Shown here piece by piece: positions 1 to 4,806 of a stretch of 12,993 nucleotides of DNA. The notes beneath the pieces are model-generated. The model had not been told where the DNA came from. It did no database searches and saw only the letters and a program-made list of their open reading frames with translations. The stretch comes from Candidatus Abyssobacteria bacterium SURF_5 (GTDB lineage Bacteria > Abyssobacteria > SURF-5). Where the stretch lies: contig QZKU01000008.1 in the NCBI GenBank assembly GCA_003598085.1, forward strand, positions 1-12,993, given 5' to 3'. Positions within the stretch are counted from its first letter, which is position 1. Every line of letters starts with the position of its first letter. A program made the position numbers and the translations under genes.

Positions 1-105
1 CGCCTCCCTACATGTGAGATTCGGTGCTGGACTGGCGGCTACCCTTTGTCCAGACCAGACTTTCACTGGTAAGAACTTGTATGCTTCCTTGGCGCACATT
101 CGTCT

Positions 106-135
106 AATTCGTGTTCAAAGAATCTTGGTTGCGGC
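106..135 (+). repeat. 30-bp dispersed motif, copy A
   Basis: The sequence runs from AATTCGTG to TTGGTTGCGGC and matches 2854-2883 at 23 of 30 positions without gaps. The first 8 and last 11 bases are identical. In both copies the terminal GCGGC is the left arm of a hairpin, so motif and palindrome form one composite unit. Both copies are intergenic and in the same orientation. Confidence 0.7.
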
Positions 136-155
136 CACGCGGGGCCGCCCCTACA
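131..155 (+). repeat. palindrome + CCCCTACA element, copy 1
   Basis: Arms GCGGCC (131-136) and GGCCGC (143-148) flank a 6-base centre and are followed by CCCTACA, then TTCAT. This is one of a family in this window whose palindrome sequence varies while the right flank stays constant (see 559, 802, 2080 and 2778). Confidence 0.65.
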
Positions 156-223
156 TTCATTTATGACGGCGTTCAATGTCAGTCGAAAAAATGCACCGTG
201 AAAATCCGCTGACAAGAAGCGCG

Positions 224-517
224 CTAGATCGAATGGATTTCGTCCAGCGTGACGATATCGGGCGGGCCGCTCGCGAACGACATGGCCTTGCCCATGAACT
301 CCATGAAGTGCGGGCTCGATCCGTGCGCGCTCAGCGCGTCGACATCCTTGTAGCGCTCCATGAATACCAGCGTGTTCGGCTCGTTCGGATTGATGTTTAG
401 CGTGTAGTGGAGGGTACCCTCTTCCTTGGCCACGTGGGCCATGAGCAGTTTCACCTCTTTTATGGCCTCGTCTTTCAGTTCCGGTTTGACGGGGACCTTC
501 GCGATGACAGCAATCAT
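224..517 (-). CDS. antibiotic biosynthesis monooxygenase (ABM) family protein, putative quinol monooxygenase
   Basis: This 97-residue protein matches the small single-domain ABM/YgiN-like fold, a dimeric ferredoxin-like alpha/beta barrel of about 95-105 residues. Visible family features are an N-terminal strand (MIAVIAKVPVKP), the EEGTLHY segment at 31-37, and VFMERYKDVDAL at 51-62 followed by SAHGSSPHF, the usual ERY-x-H-xxSPHF pattern. Family members oxidise quinols or polyketides without a cofactor, or act in stress responses; the substrate cannot be read from sequence. The start at 517 is chosen because AAGGA lies 7 bases upstream and because it matches the family N-terminus. A longer reading frame to 640 would run through a palindromic repeat. 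The gene stands alone and is probably cytoplasmic, with no signal peptide. The family call is firm and the exact role unknown. Confidence 0.88.
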   Translation of the reverse strand: MIAVIAKVPVKPELKDEAIKEVKLLMAHVAKEEGTLHYTLNINPNEPNTLVFMERYKDVDALSAHGSSPHFMEFMGKAMSFASGPPDIVTLDEIHSI

Positions 518-558
518 TTCGTGTTCCTTTCTGTTTGGTGTTAATTGTGTCATTTTCC

Positions 559-583
559 GGGCACGGCCCGCCGTGCCCCTACA
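559..583 (+). repeat. palindrome + CCCTACA element, copy 2
   Basis: Perfect 9-bp arms GGGCACGGC (559-567) and GCCGTGCCC (570-578) are separated by 2 bases and followed by CTACATTTGG. The element lies in the leader region of the minus-strand ABM gene, about 40 bases upstream of its start codon, so it would be transcribed only if that promoter lies further upstream. Confidence 0.75.
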
Positions 584-623
584 TTTGGTCAATTGAAGAC
601 CTGACGCTTCGCCGCACCATTTT

Positions 624-653
624 GGGCATGGTCCCGCCACAGGCGGGATGCCC
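624..653 (+). repeat. long imperfect hairpin, probable diverged member of the same family
   Basis: GGGCAT (624-629) and TCCCGCC (632-638) pair with GGCGGGATGCCC (642-653) around an ACA loop, with an extra GG in the left arm. The right flank continues CCTCCGCG instead of CCTACA. There is no T-run on either strand, so it is not a standard intrinsic terminator. Confidence 0.55.
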
Positions 654-801
654 CTCCGCGGAACTAATGCGCACCTATCGACAAGACATTCTCGCCCAAA
701 TCCGCTTGCACGGGATTTCCATTATACACTATCGGGTTTGGTTCCTGGGTCTTTTGTCGTTGAGAGGTTTGGCGATTCTGGATTACTGGATGGGGAGAAG
801 A

Positions 802-821
802 CCGAATGAATTCGGCCCTAC
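802..821 (+). repeat. palindrome + CCCTAC element, copy 3
   Basis: Arms CCGAAT (802-807) and ATTCGG (810-815) flank GA, and CCCTAC follows directly (816-821). The arms share nothing with the GGGC-type arms of the other copies, yet the right flank is the same. Confidence 0.55.
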
Positions 822-959
822 CGGTCGGAGGGGTGGGAAGGTTGCAGGATGCCTGCGCTACGAAAGAGGGAAGGTTGATTGGAGGTAACCGCGATCGGTC
901 GTTTGCCGGCAAAAACGGCAAAAAAGACTGGAAATGGCCAGAAAATTGCATGCAACTTA

Positions 960-988
960 TTGACGGAAACGAAATTATGCGGTAAAAT
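960..988 (+). promoter_or_regulatory. sigma70-like promoter for the zinc-ribbon/FHA-like membrane protein gene
   Basis: TTGACG (960-965), a 17-base spacer and TAAAAT (983-988) give near-consensus boxes. The predicted transcript begins near 995, which leaves a leader of about 50 bases before the GTG at 1048 and argues against a start at 997-1003. Confidence 0.65.
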
Positions 989-1047
989 TTATACACTTGG
1001 GGATGCAGGTGCGGCGGGGCCTTTCACGAAGGGAGGGGGTGGCCATC

Positions 1048-1881
1048 GTGAAAAAGGGGATCATAGCCGGGCTGCTGTTACTCGGAACCGGCATATTTTT
1101 CTGGACGATGATAGCGGGTGAAATCTTCAATCCCGCGGAAAAAGTGGCCGTCAAGGTGGACAAGGAGAACTTTGACTGGTTCACGTGTCCGAGCTGCAGC
1201 ACTCTGTTCGTGGCTGAGGCGACGGCGAAACAGGGAATGTGCCCGTACTGCGGGTTTCCCATGATGCTGGGCATCGAGCAGAAGAGAGTTCTCGGGACGA
1301 GCGTGGACGAAAGCCAGTTCGTCTCGTTTTTTTCTCCCGCCTGCAACCGGGTCTTTTTTGCTTATCACACCGGCGAAATTGGCAAATGCCCTTACTGCGG
1401 CGAACCGATAGCGTTGATCGTCCCTGAGACGATCGAGCCGGAGGAGTCTCCGCCGGCCCTCGTGGCCTTTGTCAAGGCGAACTTCCGCTTTCTCGTACTG
1501 GCGATCGGCTTGGTCATCGGGACCAGTGTTGCCGGCGCTTATTTGCTGCTCCAGCGCCGGGTCATTTTGTCGCTCGAACCGATAGCCGGAACGGTGGCGG
1601 AAGAAGCGAAGATAGAGCTTTCGAAAAGACAGGTTAAGAAAAAACTCCTTACGCTCGGACCGTCGCCGACCGCCGATATCAATATCAAGCATCCTTCGCT
1701 TGATTTCAACTGCACCCTTTCCTTTGTGCGCGTGGGCGGCAACATGCACGCATATCTGCGGCGCGACTCGAATCTGCCGATATGGGTGAATGACAAGCCC
1801 GAGTATAATGCGCAGCTGAAGGACCACGACAAGGTGAAACTGGGGGACATCATTTTCGAGGTTCACGCGAGCAAGAACTAG
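1048..1881 (+). CDS. membrane protein with two zinc ribbons and a degenerate FHA-like C-terminal domain
   Basis: This 277-residue protein opens with a signal-anchor helix (about 4-24, preceded by MKK). Next is a CPSC...CPYC zinc ribbon (C47, C50, C65, C68) and a second, incomplete ribbon (C99, C114, C117, with S96 where the first Cys is expected). A second helix follows at about 147-168, trailed by QRR. Residues about 190-277 have the FHA strand pattern, with LGPSPTADI, an SLDFN segment, WVNDKPEY, and LKDHDKVKLGDIIFEV. The usual GR and SxxH phosphothreonine-binding residues are replaced (GP; SLDFN), so phosphopeptide binding is doubtful. By the positive-inside rule the ribbons would face outside and the FHA-like domain the cytoplasm. 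The GTG start at 1048 follows a strong GGAGGG about 10 bases upstream and sits just after a promoter; in-frame TTG at 997 and GTG at 1039 are less likely. I know no named homologue. Confidence 0.8.
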   Translation: MKKGIIAGLLLLGTGIFFWTMIAGEIFNPAEKVAVKVDKENFDWFTCPSCSTLFVAEATAKQGMCPYCGFPMMLGIEQKRVLGTSVDESQFVSFFSPACNRVFFAYHTGEIGKCPYCGEPIALIVPETIEPEESPPALVAFVKANFRFLVLAIGLVIGTSVAGAYLLLQRRVILSLEPIAGTVAEEAKIELSKRQVKKKLLTLGPSPTADINIKHPSLDFNCTLSFVRVGGNMHAYLRRDSNLPIWVNDKPEYNAQLKDHDKVKLGDIIFEVHASKN

Positions 1882-2079
1882 AGGGCGTACCAAGACCTGA
1901 AATCTGCAAGAGCAATGCTGCGGCTGTTTCGGCAGACGGAAAAGCGAACCACCAATAAACTAAAGGCACGCGTTTTCTCCTGCTGTTCTTGTTCCTGCCT
2001 ATCCAAAACACCAAAACCTTTTCTCGGCAAACGAGCATTTGAAATCCATTTCTAGAGAGAGAACGAGGAATAGACTTTC

Positions 2080-2105
2080 GGGCGACCCACCGGGTCGCCC
2101 CTACA
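2080..2105 (+). repeat. palindrome + CCCTACA element, copy 4
   Basis: Perfect 9-bp arms GGGCGACCC (2080-2088) and GGGTCGCCC (2092-2100) are separated by ACC and followed by CTACAG. Orientation is the same as in the other copies. Confidence 0.75.
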
Positions 2106-2188
2106 GAAGACCAGAGGAACTGTGTGAAGGGGCGACTTCTACAGGGACGGCATGGACGAGCATAGACAAAGGGAATGAAGCCATACCA

Positions 2189-2218
2189 TTGACTTCGAGC
2201 GGCCGTAACTGTTATTTT
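2189..2218 (+). promoter_or_regulatory. probable sigma70-like promoter for the four-helix membrane protein gene
   Basis: TTGACT (2189-2194), an 18-base spacer and TATTTT (2213-2218) lie about 70 bases upstream of the ATG at 2287. Confidence 0.5.
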
Positions 2219-2286
2219 ATTCACATGAATCCGATGCAAACCTTCTGAGAACGCAACTATCCAGTGAATGCAGAAGAGGGGAAACC

Positions 2287-2766
2287 ATGCTTGATCCTGC
2301 AGACGAAGCGAAACTCAGCACGCTTGCCAAAACCCTGTGGCTCAGCTATTTCTCTTTTGTTGCCGCCATGCCCGCATATGCCGTTGTTGTTTTCATCGTT
2401 ACCAGAGGCAATACGCCGCGGCCTTTGCCGTTCCCGATACTACCTCTTTTTCTGATGATATCTCTCATCGCCGCCGCGGCGAAATTCTGGGTGCAAAGCA
2501 GATTTTTTGCCAATGAGGAATCCTATCGGAACAGTCCGGGCATCGATGCGATCATAGAAAGATACACCCGGTATTTCTACATCATGCTGGCGCTATCTGA
2601 AGTTCCTGTTCTGCTGGGCCTCATCGTCGCATTCCTGGCGATGCGGATGGGGGAGTGGTGGTTATTTCTCGGGATTTCAATTTTATTGTTTGCGACGTCA
2701 GCTCCGAGGCCCGGCATGCTCCGACGCATTGCCGAAGATCATGCGGCGCGCCACCCCGTTACCTGA
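2287..2766 (+). CDS. hypothetical four-helix integral membrane protein
   Basis: This 159-residue protein has four predicted membrane helices: about 17-38, 49-69, 96-119 and 123-138. A polar loop at 70-95 carries several Arg and Glu residues, and the cytoplasmic-type tail is basic (RPGMLRRIAEDHAARHP). Helix 3 carries a Glu (LALSEVPVLLGL, E105), unusual for a lipid-facing position and possibly functional. No signal peptide or catalytic motif is visible and I do not recognise the family. The ATG at 2287 is supported by AGAGGGG about 6 bases upstream and a promoter at 2189-2218. The gene is monocistronic: a palindromic element starts 11 bases after its stop. It is clearly coding, judged by length, ribosome-binding site and helix periodicity. 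Confidence 0.72.
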   Translation: MLDPADEAKLSTLAKTLWLSYFSFVAAMPAYAVVVFIVTRGNTPRPLPFPILPLFLMISLIAAAAKFWVQSRFFANEESYRNSPGIDAIIERYTRYFYIMLALSEVPVLLGLIVAFLAMRMGEWWLFLGISILLFATSAPRPGMLRRIAEDHAARHPVT

Positions 2767-2777
2767 AAAGCGCTGCC

Positions 2778-2806
2778 GGGCGGCCACATGGGCCCGCCCC
2801 TACATT
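2778..2806 (+). repeat. palindrome + CCCTACA element, copy 5
   Basis: GGGCGGCC (2778-2785) pairs with GGGCCCGCCC (2790-2799) with one bulged base, followed by CTACATTCGTGTAAT. It sits just past the stop codon at 2766 and could stabilise the 3' end of that transcript, but lacks a T-run. Confidence 0.65.
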
Positions 2807-2853
2807 CGTGTAATCATGTTCTCGACTCCGATCGGGGATCGTCGAATTCGTGA

Positions 2854-2891
2854 AATTCGTGCTTCAAATAGTTTGGTTGCGGCTCCGCCGC
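2854..2891 (+). repeat. 30-bp dispersed motif, copy B, with hairpin
   Basis: Bases 2854-2883 match 106-135 (23 of 30). The closing GCGGC (2879-2883) pairs with GCCGC (2887-2891) around TCC. Another AATTCGTG lies at 2844-2851, so this octamer occurs twice in tandem here. The motif lies in the leader region of the ATPase gene. Confidence 0.65.
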
Positions 2892-2941
2892 ACTATGCTT
2901 TACTTTGACAAGTCTCTGCATTTATTCCGGAGAGAATAAGA

Positions 2942-4096
2942 ATGGGCACTCCGAAGAACAAGGTGCTCCGGTTCACCCGCATCACAATAGCGAACTGGCG
3001 CAATTTCTCGCGGGTCGAAGTCGAGCTGCAGCGCCGGGTTCTGCTCATAGGGGCGAACGCGCTTGGCAAATCGAATTTCCTCGACGTGTTCCGCTTTCTC
3101 CACGACGTGGTGTCGGTCGGCGGCGGTTTTCAGGAGGCGGTTCGCAGGCGGCGTGGAATTGCAAGCCTGCGCTCTCTGTCAGCGCAGCGCCCATCCGATA
3201 TCATGATCAAGGCTCACATAGGAACCGGAGACGAGCCCTCGCTGTGGGAATACGATTTGAGTCTGAATCAGGATAGGACGCGGGGGCCGATCGTCAGACA
3301 GGAAAAAGTTTCGAGGAACGGAAAGAATATCCTTATCCGTCCGAACCAGAAGGACAGGAGCGATCCGCAACGGCTGACGCAGACGTATCTCGAACAGGTT
3401 CATGCGAATGAACCGTTTCGCGAGGTGGCCGATTTCTTCGCCTCGATCCATTACCTTCACATCGTTCCGCAGCTGATGCGCGAGCCCGAGCGCATATCCG
3501 GCCGCGAAGAATCGCTCGGGAGCGATTTTCTCGAGCAGATAGCGCGAGTTCCCAAAAGCATACGCGACGCGCGTCTCCGGAAGATCGTGGATGCGATGCA
3601 TGTCGCCGTCCCTCAGCTCAAACAACTCGAGCTGTGGCGGGATGAGCAGGGCAGGCCGCACCTGCGCGGCAGGTACGAGCATTGGCGCTCGCAGGCGGCG
3701 TGGCAGACCGAGGAGCAGTTTTCAGATGGAACTTTGCGCCTGTTGGGGCTTCTGTGGGCGATGCTGGATGGGACGGGTCCGCTGCTCATGGAGGAGCCCG
3801 AACTTTCGCTGCACCCTGAGGTTGTACGCCTAATCCCGCAGATGTTTGCGCGCGTACAGCGCCGCTACGGCCGGCAGATACTGCTGAGCACTCATTCGAA
3901 TGAGTTGTTACGCGATGAAGGCATCGGGCTGGACGAGGTGCTCCTGTTTCAGCCGGGCGAAGGGACGTCCGTCACCCCCGCGAGCAGCTTCGAGGAAGTC
4001 AAGGCTCTCCTTCAGGGAGGCTCGCCTCTCGCGGATGCCGTCATGCCGCACACCCGCCCGCCGAAGGTCGAACAGTTGATGCTTTTTGGAGACTGA
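2942..4096 (+). CDS. RecF/OLD-like ABC-type ATPase (AAA_21 kind), first gene of a candidate defence pair
   Basis: This 384-residue P-loop ATPase has an N-terminal RecF/SMC-like segment (FTRITIANWRNFSRVEVEL). The Walker A is GANALGKSN at 37-45, with Ala40 where Gly is usual. An ABC-type signature FSDGTLRLL lies at 260-268, Walker B LLMEEPELSLHP at 281-292 (E284, E285), and the H-loop LSTHSNELL at 315-323. Such proteins are soluble ATPases acting on DNA or as sensors in anti-phage systems. The C-terminus ends EQLMLFGD, resembling the QLxLF peptide that binds the DNA polymerase sliding clamp. GGAGAG 7 bases before the ATG fixes the start. The TOPRIM-like gene begins 9 bases after the stop codon, so the two are almost certainly co-transcribed. 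The AAA family call is firm; a defence role is inferred from architecture and pairing. Confidence 0.88.
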   Translation: MGTPKNKVLRFTRITIANWRNFSRVEVELQRRVLLIGANALGKSNFLDVFRFLHDVVSVGGGFQEAVRRRRGIASLRSLSAQRPSDIMIKAHIGTGDEPSLWEYDLSLNQDRTRGPIVRQEKVSRNGKNILIRPNQKDRSDPQRLTQTYLEQVHANEPFREVADFFASIHYLHIVPQLMREPERISGREESLGSDFLEQIARVPKSIRDARLRKIVDAMHVAVPQLKQLELWRDEQGRPHLRGRYEHWRSQAAWQTEEQFSDGTLRLLGLLWAMLDGTGPLLMEEPELSLHPEVVRLIPQMFARVQRRYGRQILLSTHSNELLRDEGIGLDEVLLFQPGEGTSVTPASSFEEVKALLQGGSPLADAVMPHTRPPKVEQLMLFGD

Positions 4097-4105
4097 GCTG
4101 TACTG

Positions 4106-4714
4106 ATGCCGAAGGCTGTTACAATTTCCGGCGCTGTAGAAGGCCTTATCGATGAAGCCGTGCTGCGACGATTGATTCGCTGGGCGGGCGCCGTGCCCGG
4201 CCCGATCTATGGCAAGCACGGAAAATCATTTCTTCGAAAACAGATGGACGCTTACAACCTCGCTGCTTGCAGCGCTCCCTGGTTAGTTCTCGTTGACCTC
4301 GATCACGATGCGGATTGCGCGCCCACTCTTTTGGACGTGTGGCTGCCTGAGCCCGCTCCGCATATGTGTTTCCGGGTGGTTGTGAGGGAGATCGAGGCGT
4401 GGCTTCTCGCCGACCACGAGCGCCTGGCCCACTGCCTCAATGTCCGCTATTCGATGATCCCTCGCGATCCTGAAAGTCTTCATGACCCGAAACACACGCT
4501 GGTGGAGATAGCGAAAAAGTCGCGCCGAAAAGATATCCGCGCAGATATGGTCCCGAGCCTCAGGAGCTACCGAGAGGTCGGGCCGGCGTACAATTCGCGC
4601 ATGATCCAATTCGTTCTTGACGAGTTGAGCGGCTGGCGCCCCGAGGCGGCGGCCCAATCGTCCGAGAGCCTGATGCGCTGCCTGCACCACCTCGAACGCA
4701 TGGCGATCAGATGA
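4106..4714 (+). CDS. TOPRIM-like protein (DUF4276 kind), second gene of a candidate defence pair
   Basis: This 202-residue protein has the two hallmarks of a TOPRIM fold: an N-terminal acidic motif AVEGLIDEAVLRRL (E12, with D16 and E17) and a strand ending in VDLDHDAD (D64, D66, D68, D70). These would bind metal in a nuclease or nucleotidyl-transfer centre. REIEAWLLAD (94-103) resembles the conserved EIEAW-LAD block I associate with DUF4276 proteins. The C-terminal half is basic (KKSRRKDIR) and has no other motif. There is no membrane segment. Translation starts at ATG 4106, 9 bases after the ATPase stop codon, with only a weak ribosome-binding site, suggesting translational coupling. ATPase + TOPRIM pairs include PARIS (AriA/AriB) and Gabija-like systems. 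This one appears distinct because its TOPRIM partner is not DUF4435 by motif, though that needs a profile search. Confidence 0.8.
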   Translation: MPKAVTISGAVEGLIDEAVLRRLIRWAGAVPGPIYGKHGKSFLRKQMDAYNLAACSAPWLVLVDLDHDADCAPTLLDVWLPEPAPHMCFRVVVREIEAWLLADHERLAHCLNVRYSMIPRDPESLHDPKHTLVEIAKKSRRKDIRADMVPSLRSYREVGPAYNSRMIQFVLDELSGWRPEAAAQSSESLMRCLHHLERMAIR

Positions 4715-4729
4715 GCGTTTTTCCGCCGG

Positions 4730-4759
4730 TTGCGTATTCAGAAATTCGTATGTTAGAAT
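4730..4759 (+). promoter_or_regulatory. probable promoter for the acyl-CoA ligase gene
   Basis: TTGCGT (4730-4735), an 18-base spacer and TAGAAT (4754-4759, preceded by TGT) lie just after the TOPRIM gene stop codon. Transcription would begin near 4766, downstream of the ATG at 4711. That supports a shorter ligase and separates it from the ATPase/TOPRIM unit. Confidence 0.5.
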
Positions 4760-4806
4760 ACGGCTCGCGTTTTGGTCCCTCTGGGTTTACGATCTGGAAA
4801 CATGAA

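Larger units (their letters stand above)
1..223. other. left-edge non-coding stretch with a possible gene remnant
   Basis: No convincing gene lies here. On the plus strand the second reading frame is open from base 2 to a TGA at 164-166, but the peptide matches no family I recognise. Its last third runs through a dispersed repeat (106-155), so that part is unlikely to be conserved protein. It could be the 3' end of a decayed gene or mobile element cut by the window edge. An inverted repeat TGTCAG (177-182) / CTGACA (209-214) lies just past the stop of the minus-strand gene, but its 26-base loop and lack of a T-run make it a poor terminator. Confidence 0.3.
518..1047. other. 530-bp intergenic region
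   Basis: This gap separates the divergent genes at 224-517 (minus) and 1048-1881 (plus). It contains two CCCTAC-flanked palindromes (559-583, 802-821), a long hairpin (624-653) and the plus-strand promoter at 960-988. Between roughly 654 and 800, and 822 and 959, I see no gene. The open frames there have no ribosome-binding sites and no recognisable protein features. Confidence 0.6.
1882..2286. other. 405-bp intergenic region
   Basis: It holds one clear palindromic element (2080-2105), and GTCGCCCC (2095-2102) recurs inverted as GGGGCGAC (2129-2136). A promoter for the next gene lies at 2189-2218. From 1882 to about 2070 I see nothing recognisable and no T-run-ended hairpin after the preceding stop codon. 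Confidence 0.6.

Noticed and set aside
177-214. Inverted repeat TGTCAG/CTGACA as terminator of the ABM gene
   Set aside because: Six-base arms with a 26-base loop and no T-run on the minus strand after the stem.
664-996. Minus-strand open frame in the 530-bp gap
   Set aside because: No Shine-Dalgarno sequence, overlaps a palindromic repeat and a plus-strand promoter, and the product looks random.
1078-1893. Long minus-strand open frame (271 codons) opposite the zinc-ribbon/FHA-like gene
   Set aside because: It is the antisense shadow of a gene with clear Cys motifs and helices; its product is a low-complexity Arg-rich string with no family features.
1-2900. CRISPR array as explanation of the repeats
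   Set aside because: The repeats are irregularly spaced by hundreds of bases, differ in stem sequence and lack unique spacers of uniform length.
2905-2933. TTGACA just upstream of the ATPase gene as a promoter
   Set aside because: No -10 box at 16-18 bases; that position is occupied by the ribosome-binding site. The real promoter was not identified.
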